Source of the DNA: Caproicibacter fermentans
GTDB taxonomy: Bacteria; Bacillota; Clostridia; Oscillospirales; Acutalibacteraceae
Length of the DNA stretch: 64,000 nt
Reading direction: 5' to 3'
Assembly (NCBI RefSeq): GCF_009746625.1
Contig: NZ_VWXL01000014.1
Span: forward strand, 248,001-312,000
This document shows positions 49,764-57,587 of this stretch, one piece after another (the first letter of the stretch is position 1; each line of letters starts with the position of its first letter). The position numbers and the translations under genes were made by a program. The notes under the pieces were generated by a model, which was given only the letters and a program-made list of their open reading frames with translations, made no database searches and was not told the origin of the DNA.

Positions 49764-50108
49764 ATGGGAATCGTATCGACTGCGACCGACAAGTATCAGA
49801 AATGTATCGACCAGTGCAACCGGTGCGCGCAGGCCTGCGAAGAGTGTCTCAAGCTGTGCCTGAACGAACCGGACGTGCAGGCGAGGAAAAACTGCATCGC
49901 GACGCTGATTGAATGTGCCAGGTACTGCAGGGACGCCGCCTGCTTTATGTCTTTCGACGCGCAGTACGCGAAGGCTTTCTGCAATCTTTGCGCGACGGTC
50001 TGCAACAAATGCTCGGCGGATTGCGCCATGTTTAAAGACGACCACTGCGTCAAATGCGCCGACGAGTGCAAAAGCTGCGCGAACGAATGCTCCGCGATGG
50101 CACAGTAA
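49764..50108 (+). CDS. Four-helix bundle copper-binding protein (Csp/DUF326 family)
   Basis: A 114-residue Cys-rich protein with 20 cysteines arranged mainly as CxxC, CxxxC and CxxCxxxC along four predicted helices: CIDQCNRCAQACEECLKLC, CIATLIECARYCRDAACF, then FCNLCATVCNKCSADC and CVKCADECKSCANEC. This is the Csp copper-storage fold, in which Cys line the bundle core and bind many Cu(I). No signal or Tat peptide is present, so it belongs to the cytosolic Csp3-like type. GAGGTG precedes the ATG. It likely buffers copper. Confidence 0.9.
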   Translation: MGIVSTATDKYQKCIDQCNRCAQACEECLKLCLNEPDVQARKNCIATLIECARYCRDAACFMSFDAQYAKAFCNLCATVCNKCSADCAMFKDDHCVKCADECKSCANECSAMAQ

Positions 50109-50147
50109 TCGGGGGGACCCGACGGCAAGCAAAAAATGAAATAATCA

Positions 50148-50189
50148 GCCTCTGTTTGAGCCATACTAAAGAAAAACTCGAACAGAGGC
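50148..50189 (+). other. Hairpin enclosing the Ku ribosome-binding site
   Basis: GCCTCTGTTTGAG pairs with CTCGAACAGAGGC (13 pairs, one G-U) over a 16-base loop. The 3' arm contains AGAGG, the only ribosome site of the Ku gene, ten bases before its ATG. It may block translation under some conditions, or act as a weak terminator of the preceding gene since TATTTTTAT follows. Confidence 0.55.
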
Positions 50190-50198
50190 GATATTTTT

Positions 50199-51011
50199 AT
50201 GGCGGTTGCTCATAAATCCGTGATTTCCTTCGGCCTTGTTGCCATCCCGATTGCCATGTATACGGCGACGCAGGACAACGATATTCATTTTAACCAGCTG
50301 CATAAGGAGGACAATTCCCGCATCCGATACAAAAAAACCTGTGCGCACTGCGGAAAGGAGATCGGGCCGGGGGACATTGTCAAGGGCTACGAGTACGACA
50401 AGGACCACTATGTGGTCGTGACGGACGAGGAGATCGAAAAAATCAAGACGGAAAAGGAAAAGTCGATTCAGATTCTTCACTTTGCACAGCTGAACCAGAT
50501 TTCTCCCGTTTATTACGATAAAACCTATCAGATTATCCCGCAGCCGGGCGGCGAAAAGGCGTTCGAGCTGCTTCGCCGGGCGCTGATGGACGAGCAGAAA
50601 ATCGCGATTGGAAAAGCCGTTTTCGGCACGCGGGACACGCTGATGGCAATGATCCCGCGGGAGGACGGGATGCTGATTTCAACCATGTTTTATGAGGATG
50701 AGGTCAAAGCGCTGTCGAAAAGCTACAATCGCCCTCAGGTGGCGGAGCAGGAGCTGAAAATGGCGCAGGCCCTGATCGATACCATGGACACGCCCTTTCA
50801 GCCGTCGGAGTATCACGACGAATATCAGGTCAAGCTGAAGGAGCTGATCGAAAAAAAGATCGGCGGGCAGGAGATCGTCGCCGCCAAAGAGGAAAAGGAG
50901 GGCGGCAATGTCATCGATCTGATGGAGGCGCTGAAAGCCAGCCTGGACCAGAACAAGGATAAGGCGGCGCCAAAAGGCAGGAAAAACTCCAAAAAGGAAA
51001 AAGGCGCGTAA
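50199..51011 (+). CDS. ku: Ku protein (non-homologous end joining)
   Basis: A 270-residue bacterial Ku that forms a homodimeric ring on DNA ends and recruits ligase. It begins AHKSVISFGLVAIPIAMY and has HKEDNSRIRYKKTCAHCGKE, GYEYDKDHYVVVTDEEIEKI and FELLRRALMDEQKIAIGKAV. The C-terminal tail is Lys-rich (GRKNSKKEKGA), which helps DNA binding. No LigD is nearby in this window, so the ligase partner must be encoded elsewhere. The ribosome site lies in a hairpin. In spore formers Ku often protects spore DNA. Confidence 0.93.
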   Translation: MAVAHKSVISFGLVAIPIAMYTATQDNDIHFNQLHKEDNSRIRYKKTCAHCGKEIGPGDIVKGYEYDKDHYVVVTDEEIEKIKTEKEKSIQILHFAQLNQISPVYYDKTYQIIPQPGGEKAFELLRRALMDEQKIAIGKAVFGTRDTLMAMIPREDGMLISTMFYEDEVKALSKSYNRPQVAEQELKMAQALIDTMDTPFQPSEYHDEYQVKLKELIEKKIGGQEIVAAKEEKEGGNVIDLMEALKASLDQNKDKAAPKGRKNSKKEKGA

Positions 51012-51047
51012 AATGCGGCTCCTTTGCGGCAAAAACAGGAAAAGTTA

Positions 51048-51076
51048 TTGAAATTGGAATGGAAAAAGAATATAAT
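51048..51076 (+). promoter_or_regulatory. Promoter of class I aldolase
   Basis: TTGAAA (51048-51053), a 17-base spacer and a perfect TATAAT (51071-51076), about 100 bases before the aldolase start. Confidence 0.75.
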
Positions 51077-51174
51077 GATGCTGGAAAATGTTTCAATCAT
51101 CCGACTACCGTTTTTTACCGGCGGGCCAATTTGATATTGAGCCCCTGACCGAACCAAGGAATGGAGGCATTTTT

Positions 51175-52062
51175 ATGAATCAGGAACAAATGGAACGCAT
51201 GGAACACGGAAAGGGTTTTATCGCCGCGCTGGACCAGAGCGGCGGAAGCACGCCGAAGGCGCTTCTGGCTTACGGCATCGGGGCGGACGCGTATTCGAAC
51301 GATGAGGAAATGTTTCGTCTGGTGCATGAAATGAGGACCCGAATCGTTAAAAGCCCCGCGTTTTGTTCGGACTATATTCTGGGAGCCATTCTGTTTGAAA
51401 ATACGATGGAACGTAAAATCGACGGTTCCTATACCGCTGACTACCTCTGGAACAGCAAGGGGATCGTACCGTTTTTGAAGGTGGACAAGGGACTTGCGCA
51501 GAAGGAAAACGGCGTTCAACTGATGAAGCCGATGCCCGGCCTGGACCAGCTGCTGCAAAAAGCCGTTCAAAAGAACATATTCGGCACAAAAATGCGCTCG
51601 GTGATCTGGCTTGCGGACAAAGAAGGAATCCGCGCCGTGGTGGAGCAGCAGTTTACCCTTGCGCGGCGGATCGCGGCGGCGGGCCTGGTTCCGATTGTCG
51701 AACCGGAGGTCGATATTCACAGCGGGGAAAAAGAAGAAGCGGAGAAGCTTTTGAAGGATGAAATTAAGAAACAGCTTTTCCGGCTTTCGCCGGATACCCG
51801 CGTGATGCTGAAGCTGTCCATCCCGACGAAGGACGACTTTTACCTTGATTTGATGGAAGATCCGCATGTGGTTCGCGTGGTCGCGCTGTCCGGCGGTTAT
51901 TCGCAGGAAGAAGCGGATGAAAAACTGGCGCGCAACCACGGCCTGATCGCAAGCTTTTCGCGCGCGCTCGCGCAGGGGCTTTCGGCGGGGCAGTCGGACA
52001 AAGAATTCGACCAGACGCTCTCCGAATCCGTCCGCGCGATCTATCGGGCGTCCGTCACCTGA
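51175..52062 (+). CDS. fda: Class I fructose-1,6-bisphosphate aldolase
   Basis: A 295-residue class I aldolase (Fda/short type) that splits fructose-1,6-bisphosphate to dihydroxyacetone phosphate and glyceraldehyde-3-phosphate through a Schiff base. Typical sequences are [46 protein letters not shown] and the Schiff-base region [13 protein letters not shown]. It ends in VVALSGGYS and [13 protein letters not shown]. The ATG at 51175 has GGAGG eight bases upstream. An earlier in-frame ATG is not supported. It is transcribed alone between promoter and terminator. Confidence 0.92.
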   Translation: MNQEQMERMEHGKGFIAALDQSGGSTPKALLAYGIGADAYSNDEEMFRLVHEMRTRIVKSPAFCSDYILGAILFENTMERKIDGSYTADYLWNSKGIVPFLKVDKGLAQKENGVQLMKPMPGLDQLLQKAVQKNIFGTKMRSVIWLADKEGIRAVVEQQFTLARRIAAAGLVPIVEPEVDIHSGEKEEAEKLLKDEIKKQLFRLSPDTRVMLKLSIPTKDDFYLDLMEDPHVVRVVALSGGYSQEEADEKLARNHGLIASFSRALAQGLSAGQSDKEFDQTLSESVRAIYRASVT

Positions 52063-52078
52063 ACTTGCCTCACGCGTG

Positions 52079-52122
52079 AAAAAGGCAGGAGTCCGCGCAG
52101 TTTGCGCGGGCTCCTGCTTTTT
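52079..52122. terminator. Bidirectional terminator
   Basis: AAAAGGCAGGAG and CCGCGC pair with GCGCGG and CTCCTGCTTTT around AGTTT with one mismatch. It lies between the convergent aldolase and MacB-like permease genes. Confidence 0.85.
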
Positions 52123-52136
52123 CGGTTATTTTGCGT

Positions 52137-53471
52137 TTATTCCTGCTTGATCGCGGTCAGCGCGCTGATTTTCATTGCGCGGTTCGCGGGCAGAATGCCC
52201 GAAATGAGGCCGACCATTGTGGAAAAAACAAGGGAAGCGAACACCAGCCAGAGCGGTATGATCGAAATATTGCCGCCCATGCCGAAAATACCTCCCTCCT
52301 GCCCGGACGTTGCCGCTTTTGCCGCCAAAGAGTTTAAAAGCGCCGAAATACCATAGCTGATTCCGATTCCCGCCGCGCCGCCGAGAAAACCGATGGTTCC
52401 CGCTTCCACCAGAAACATGGCGCGGATATTCCACACGATGCAGCCCAGAACTTTCATAATTCCGATTTCACGCGTGCGTTCGTAAATCGACATGACCATG
52501 GTATTGGTGATGCCGAGCGCCGCGACCAAGAGGGAAATGGCTCCCAGTCCGCCCAGTATCATCTGAATGGTGCGCAGCTGTTTTTCCATTGCGTCGCGCT
52601 GGCTTTCCATGCTGTAGGACTGGTACCCCAGGTCCGTAATCTGCTGCACGGCGTCCGGCACGGCTTCGATGGAGTCCATTTTGATGACGATCTGGCTGTA
52701 GGAATCCTGGGACTCGCTGCTTTTCACGTTGTTCAGTTTGTTGTATTTTGCCTTGAGCTCCTTGGCGTAGTCAATATCCATAAAGATGCAGTCGCTCGGG
52801 TTCGGGTTTTTGCTGTAATCCTGTGCCAGAACGCCGAGCACATTGAGTTTGACGTCTTTTTTTCTCGCCGTGGAATCCTCCGGAAGATTGACGCTGAGCG
52901 TGAATTTATCCTTTTCCAAATCCACGAACGGTTTCGGCATGTTTCCGTTTTTGTCCGGCGTGCGGTCCATCATGCCGTCATTTTGCCGTTTGGGGTCCAT
53001 AAAATCGTATCCGGATTCGCTGCCGAACAGAATGTCCGTCTTTTTAAAGTCGGAGCCGGGCAGATTTCCGCTTTCCGCCTGAAAACCGAACGTTTTCAGC
53101 GTGTCCATCGCAACGCCGTAGACCATCGCGCTGAACTGATATTTCCGGCAGCTGACGGTTACGCAGGACGGGTCCAGATAATAGACCGGCGTGATCGCGG
53201 TCACATTCGGAAGCTTCTGCATGTTTTTCAGCGCTTTGTCGTCCAGATTGCCGGACCCCCTGGAACCTCCGCCGCCGTAAACGGTGACGACGGTCAGGTC
53301 GCCCATGCTTTTCATCATGTCCTCCATGCTCTGCCGCATCCCGAATCCGAGCGAAAGCATGACGATGATGGCGCAGGTGCCGATGACGACGCCCATGACG
53401 GTCAGCACCGTGCGGACGCGGCGGTGAAACAGGTTGGAAAGGGACATTGCAATCATGTCGCGGAACTTCAT
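52137..53471 (-). CDS. MacB-like ABC transporter permease
   Basis: A 444-residue permease with one N-terminal membrane helix after LFHRRVRTVLTVMGVVIGTC, a long extracytoplasmic MacB_PCD domain (about residues 45-300) and three C-terminal helices with NTMVMSIYERTREIGIMKVL, the FtsX/MacB coupling motif. It ends ANRAMKISALTAIKQE. The stop of the upstream COG1361-like gene is one base away and that gene overlaps the ATPase gene, so the three form an operon. It probably exports or releases an envelope substrate using ATP hydrolysed in the cytoplasm. Confidence 0.9.
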   Translation of the reverse strand: MKFRDMIAMSLSNLFHRRVRTVLTVMGVVIGTCAIIVMLSLGFGMRQSMEDMMKSMGDLTVVTVYGGGGSRGSGNLDDKALKNMQKLPNVTAITPVYYLDPSCVTVSCRKYQFSAMVYGVAMDTLKTFGFQAESGNLPGSDFKKTDILFGSESGYDFMDPKRQNDGMMDRTPDKNGNMPKPFVDLEKDKFTLSVNLPEDSTARKKDVKLNVLGVLAQDYSKNPNPSDCIFMDIDYAKELKAKYNKLNNVKSSESQDSYSQIVIKMDSIEAVPDAVQQITDLGYQSYSMESQRDAMEKQLRTIQMILGGLGAISLLVAALGITNTMVMSIYERTREIGIMKVLGCIVWNIRAMFLVEAGTIGFLGGAAGIGISYGISALLNSLAAKAATSGQEGGIFGMGGNISIIPLWLVFASLVFSTMVGLISGILPANRAMKISALTAIKQE

Positions 53472-53472
53472 G

Positions 53473-55344
53473 TCATATTCCCCCGCCGGGCGTGTCGTCG
53501 TAATCTTCCGCTTCTTCCAGCAGACGCATTTTTTTGGCTTTCCGCTTTTTCAGGAAAAATACGATGCCCGCGGCGACGACCGCCGCGCCGGCCGCAATGC
53601 CGGCCCACAGTTTCCAGCCCGGTCCGGTTTTTTCCGGATTCGCCCCCGGCGTGCCGTCCGGGTTGAGGCCGTCCGCCCCGCCCATCGTCGGCGCCTCCGC
53701 GGCCTGAACGTCGCAGGAAAAATCCTTGGCAACCGTCAGAACCTTTCCGGAGGCGTCCTCATAACTGAACGTGGCCGTTCCGGATAAAGAGCCTTCCTTC
53801 TGCGGCGTCAGGTTCGCCTGAAAGGAATCGCTTGCGCCGGAATCCAGATTGCCGATGTACTGGCTGCTTTCTTCCGTGTCGAAATTCCCTTTCAATTCGA
53901 CGGATACGTTGTAGACCTTGCTTTTCCCCTTGTTGACGTAATCGATGCTGATCTGCCCGGCTTCGCCCATATAAAACGGATTGCTCAGAACGGGGTCGCC
54001 GACTTCAAAGCGGATGGGCTGCGCGAGCGGAATGGTAATGGTCTCCTCGGAGGTCAGGGTTTGCCGTTTCCCGTCGACCACCGCGTCGTAGCTGAAATTG
54101 ACGATCACCCCGTAGGAATTCGGGGCGGCGTCGGCTTTCGGCAGCAGCGCGATTTCTTTTTTTACGCTGGCGTTCGAGCCGAGGGAGGGAATAAAGAACG
54201 TATTTGACGACTGCGACGGCGTAAAGACGCTCCCGACGGTCGTCGCTTTATCGGAATCCGAATCCCCCGTGTCGGAGCCGACGGTCATCTTGCAGTTGTC
54301 GATGGGGACGGAGCCGGTGTTCCGCACGTTCATGACCAGGCTGAATTCCTGCCCGCCGGTCACGGCTTGCCCGCCGAAATCGTAGCTTTCGATGATCAGC
54401 TGCGGCTTGCTGTCGCCGACCTCGCCGGTGTCGTCCTTCCCGGCCTTGGTGCCCGTGATCGGGAGATAGATTTTGGAGGAGGCCGCGGTCACGTCGTCTG
54501 CGGAAAGCGAGACGGCCACGGGGTAGCTCCCGGTCGTCATTTTGGAAAGGCACTTGAGCGGATAGGTGACGGTCGTCGTCGCACCGGCGTTCAGGTTCCC
54601 GAGCGTTTTGGTGTCGGTTTCGCCGCTGATGCTGACGCCCTCCGCGCCGGAGAGGTCCAGAACGGAAACCGCATGGGTGCAGGCCAGGCTGCTCGAGTTT
54701 TTCACGGTCAGGGTGAGGCTGAATTTTTCGCCCTCCTTCACCGGCGTGTGGTCCAGCTTGTAGGAGCTGACCGTCAGGCGCCCGTCGTTTTCCGTTTCCG
54801 AACTGGAGTCCAGCTTACTGAATACCAGGTATTCGGCGGTGAATTTTAAGTCGTGGTAGTCTTTTGACTGGGCAATCACTTTGTTATCTTCTTCGTATTT
54901 ACTATAATACGTAATGGTAAATTTCAAAACGCCATAACCGCTTCCGATTCGCTTTAAATCTTTTTGTTGCATATGTAAATCATATGATAGTACAATATTA
55001 TTGCTTTCTCCAGGGTCTGTTGAGAGATTTTCCGCAAAATATGTTTTATGACTGACCGAAATAGAATTACTTGCTTCCGACACATCTATTTTTATACAGT
55101 CAAATTCGTCGGAATTAGTATCATAATCAAAATTTTCTACGTTTTGCGAGAATGTTAAGTCAACCCCAAACGGGCTGCCGACTCCCGGCGCAGCCGGCGT
55201 CACCGTCGCGGAAGAAACACGCGGGTCCGGTACTTTATCCGCCGTTGTGACTGCGGCTGTCGGCGCCGGTGTCACTAGCACAGCCGAAAGCGACAGCGCC
55301 GCAGACAGCAGCAGCGCCGCCGCCCTTCCTTTTTTCTTTCTCAT
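53473..55344 (-). CDS. Secreted, C-terminally anchored CARDB/COG1361-like protein of the ABC operon
   Basis: A 623-residue surface protein. A signal peptide covers residues 1-31 (ALLLSAALSLSAVLVTPAP). Several Ig-like/CARDB beta domains follow (GEKFSLTLTVKNSSSLACTH, GGQEFSLVMNVRNTGSVPI, AGQISIDYVNKGKSKVYNV). A Gly/Pro linker, a membrane helix (about 578-600), a basic stretch KKRKAKKMR and an acidic tail complete it. COG1361 proteins of this kind occur with MacB-type exporters, probably as the outer partner. Residues of about 60-165 are encoded by a markedly AT-rich stretch unlike the rest. Confidence 0.8.
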   Translation of the reverse strand: MRKKKGRAAALLLSAALSLSAVLVTPAPTAAVTTADKVPDPRVSSATVTPAAPGVGSPFGVDLTFSQNVENFDYDTNSDEFDCIKIDVSEASNSISVSHKTYFAENLSTDPGESNNIVLSYDLHMQQKDLKRIGSGYGVLKFTITYYSKYEEDNKVIAQSKDYHDLKFTAEYLVFSKLDSSSETENDGRLTVSSYKLDHTPVKEGEKFSLTLTVKNSSSLACTHAVSVLDLSGAEGVSISGETDTKTLGNLNAGATTTVTYPLKCLSKMTTGSYPVAVSLSADDVTAASSKIYLPITGTKAGKDDTGEVGDSKPQLIIESYDFGGQAVTGGQEFSLVMNVRNTGSVPIDNCKMTVGSDTGDSDSDKATTVGSVFTPSQSSNTFFIPSLGSNASVKKEIALLPKADAAPNSYGVIVNFSYDAVVDGKRQTLTSEETITIPLAQPIRFEVGDPVLSNPFYMGEAGQISIDYVNKGKSKVYNVSVELKGNFDTEESSQYIGNLDSGASDSFQANLTPQKEGSLSGTATFSYEDASGKVLTVAKDFSCDVQAAEAPTMGGADGLNPDGTPGANPEKTGPGWKLWAGIAAGAAVVAAGIVFFLKKRKAKKMRLLEEAEDYDDTPGGGI

Positions 55345-56060
55345 GATTCAGGTTCCTCCTTTTTCCCCGCTGCTGCGGGATTGCTTTCGTCCGAGACCTT
55401 GCATCCGTCGTGGATGGTGATGATGCGCTCGGCGTATTTTGCAATTTCCGGGTCGTGCGTCACGATGATCAGGGTTTCGCCGTATTTCCGTGCCATCGCG
55501 ACCATCAGGTCCATGACCTCCTGCCCGGTTTTGCTGTCCAGATTCCCGGTCGGCTCGTCGGCGAAAATCAGCTTCGGTCTTGCGACAAAGGCGCGCGCGA
55601 TGCCCACGCGCTGCTGTTGGCCGCCGCTCATCTGGGTCGGCCGGTGAAGCAGCCGGTCCCCGAGCCGCACCGCGCGAAGCATTTTGACCGCCTTCCCGGT
55701 TCTGAGCTCTTTTGCGACCCCTCGGAACGCGAGGGGCAGCGCGACGTTTTCAACGGCGGTCATGGTCGGCAGCAGATTGTAGGACTGAAAAATAAAGCCG
55801 ATGTTTTTCTGGCGGAACAGAGCCCACTGCTTTTCAGAGTACTTGGTAACGTCCGTGCCGCCGATGATCACGCTGCCGCGCGACGGCCGTTCCAGACCGG
55901 CCATGACGTTCAGCAGCGTGGATTTTCCGGAACCGGAGGTCCCCAGAATACAGCAGATTTCCCCCTGCGCGACGCTTAAACTGATTCGGCCCAGCGCGAC
56001 GACTTTTTCCGTGCCGATATGATACACCTTCCGGATGTCGCGGATGCTGATCATGTCCAT
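55341..56060 (-). CDS. ABC transporter ATP-binding protein (MacB/LolD type)
   Basis: A 239-residue ATPase. Walker A is LGTSGSGKSTLL, the family insert FRQKNIGFIFQSYNLLPTMT is typical of LolD/MacB ATPases, the signature is [15 protein letters not shown], Walker B is [13 protein letters not shown] and the switch His lies in IIVTHD. ATG at 56060 follows GGGGG by six bases. It overlaps the secreted-protein gene by four bases and is first in the three-gene exporter operon. No two-component system is adjacent. Confidence 0.92.
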   Translation of the reverse strand: MDMISIRDIRKVYHIGTEKVVALGRISLSVAQGEICCILGTSGSGKSTLLNVMAGLERPSRGSVIIGGTDVTKYSEKQWALFRQKNIGFIFQSYNLLPTMTAVENVALPLAFRGVAKELRTGKAVKMLRAVRLGDRLLHRPTQMSGGQQQRVGIARAFVARPKLIFADEPTGNLDSKTGQEVMDLMVAMARKYGETLIIVTHDPEIAKYAERIITIHDGCKVSDESNPAAAGKKEEPES

Positions 56061-56113
56061 AGAATTCCCCCTTCGGACCGAGTCCGCATTTCTCCCAAAA
56101 TATAACAATTCTC

Positions 56114-56142
56114 ATTGTATTCTAATTCTTTATATTTTTCAA
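56114..56142 (-). promoter_or_regulatory. Promoter of the MacB-type exporter operon
   Basis: On the minus strand TTGAAA (56142-56137), a 17-base spacer and TACAAT (56119-56114), 54 bases before the ATPase start. The rest of the 56061-56270 gap is AT-rich and without a gene. Confidence 0.65.
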
Positions 56143-56270
56143 TAAACAAAGTTGTAACAATCTTTTTCCGGCCGGATCGGTCTGAACCAAAGCAGGAATT
56201 TTCGGCATATCTGCTAAAAGCGAACAAAAAGGGAATTATATCAGGGAAGCAAGGAAAGAGGGCGATTCCG

Positions 56271-57518
56271 ATGACATTTGACGAGTTGTACAAAAGGCTG
56301 GTCAGGGCCTCCGTTCAGGACAGGCTGCCGGAGGAGCTGGAGCAGGTTCGGCGGGAAAAATACGATCCGCACCAGCTGGACTGCCTGTTGAACCCGGAGC
56401 GTCATCCGCCGGTGATCCGCATCGGGGACTGCGCCTGCTCGGAAAACGACCGCGCGGCCTGTGCGGGAAAATGCCTGTTCGATGCGCTGTACCGGGACGA
56501 GAAGGGGAACCTGACGGTAAACAAAGAGCTTTGCGTTGGATGCGAGGATTGCGTGGAAGCCTGCAAGGCGCATAAGCTGACGGAAAGCCGCGATATTCTG
56601 CCCGCTCTGGAAGCAATTCATCACTCCGGCGCGCCGGTCTACGCGATGATTGCCCCGGCGTTTATCAACCAGTTCAGCGGCAGGGTCACGCCGGGCAAGC
56701 TTCGCACGGCCTTTAAGCGCATCGGTTTCGCCGGGATGGTGGAGGTCGCGCTGTTTGCGGATATCCTGACGCTCAAGGAGGCGCTCGAATTCGACCGCAA
56801 TATTCTGAAAGAAGAGGATTATCAGCTGACCAGCTGCTGCTGCCCCATGTGGATCGCGATGATCCGCCGGGTCTATCACGAGCTGATTCCGCATGTTCCG
56901 GGGTCCGTTTCCCCCATGGTCGCCTGCGGCCGGTCGATCAAAGCGCTGTATCCGCAGGCGCTGACCGTCTTTATCGGCCCGTGCCTCGCCAAAAAGGCCG
57001 AGGCGCGCGAAAAGGATGTGGCGGATTCGACCGACCATGTTCTCACTTTTCAGGAGATGCGGGACATCTTCGATTTTGCCGGAATCGACCCCGCGGAAAT
57101 GCCGGAGGACGAGCGCGACCACTCTTCCCGGGCGGGTAGGATTTACGCGAGCACGGGCGGCGTGAGCGAGGCGGTTCAGAAGACCGTGAAGCGGCTGAAC
57201 CCCGACCGGAAAATCACGGTGCGCGCCGCGCAGGCGGACGGAGTGCCGGGCTGCAAAAAAATGCTCGGCGACGTTCTGGAAGGAAAAATCACGGCGAATT
57301 TCATCGAGGGCATGGGGTGCGTCGGCGGATGCGTCGGCGGGCCGAAGGCACTGATTCCGGCGGAGGAGGGACGCAGGAACGTCTACCGCTATGGGGACGA
57401 GGCGTCGTACCCGACGCCGATCGACAATCCCTTTGTCATCGAACTGCTGCACCGGCTTGGATTCGACACGGTGGAGAGCCTTTTGGAGCACAGCGATATT
57501 TTCACGCGCGATTTCTAG
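56271..57518 (+). CDS. [FeFe]-hydrogenase-family iron-sulfur protein
   Basis: A 415-residue protein. An N-terminal ferredoxin-like part has two Cys clusters (CACSENDRAACAGKC and CVGCEDCVEACK). The hydrogenase large-chain domain follows, with the three H-cluster motifs altered: TSCCCPMWI for TSCCPxW, IGPCLAKKAEA for MPCxxKxxE, and GMGCVGGCVGGP for MACPGGCxxGGG. The four cluster-binding Cys are kept. No small-subunit domain follows. It resembles the HfsB-like/sensory group rather than the fermentative hydrogenase, so a redox-sensing or electron-transfer role is as likely as hydrogen production. It is monocistronic. GAGGG lies six bases before the ATG. Confidence 0.82.
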   Translation: MTFDELYKRLVRASVQDRLPEELEQVRREKYDPHQLDCLLNPERHPPVIRIGDCACSENDRAACAGKCLFDALYRDEKGNLTVNKELCVGCEDCVEACKAHKLTESRDILPALEAIHHSGAPVYAMIAPAFINQFSGRVTPGKLRTAFKRIGFAGMVEVALFADILTLKEALEFDRNILKEEDYQLTSCCCPMWIAMIRRVYHELIPHVPGSVSPMVACGRSIKALYPQALTVFIGPCLAKKAEAREKDVADSTDHVLTFQEMRDIFDFAGIDPAEMPEDERDHSSRAGRIYASTGGVSEAVQKTVKRLNPDRKITVRAAQADGVPGCKKMLGDVLEGKITANFIEGMGCVGGCVGGPKALIPAEEGRRNVYRYGDEASYPTPIDNPFVIELLHRLGFDTVESLLEHSDIFTRDF

Positions 57519-57520
57519 CA

Positions 57521-57558
57521 AAAAAAACAGGAAGTTTGCTTTCTGCTCAAACTTCCTG
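57521..57558 (-). terminator. Terminator of the Xaa-Pro peptidase gene
   Basis: CAGGAAGTTTG pairs with CAAACTTCCTG over a nine-base loop. On the minus strand seven T follow. It begins 30 bases after the peptidase stop and abuts the stop of the hydrogenase-family gene. Confidence 0.85.
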
Positions 57559-57587
57559 TATATTGATACTTGGTTATTACTGATTGT

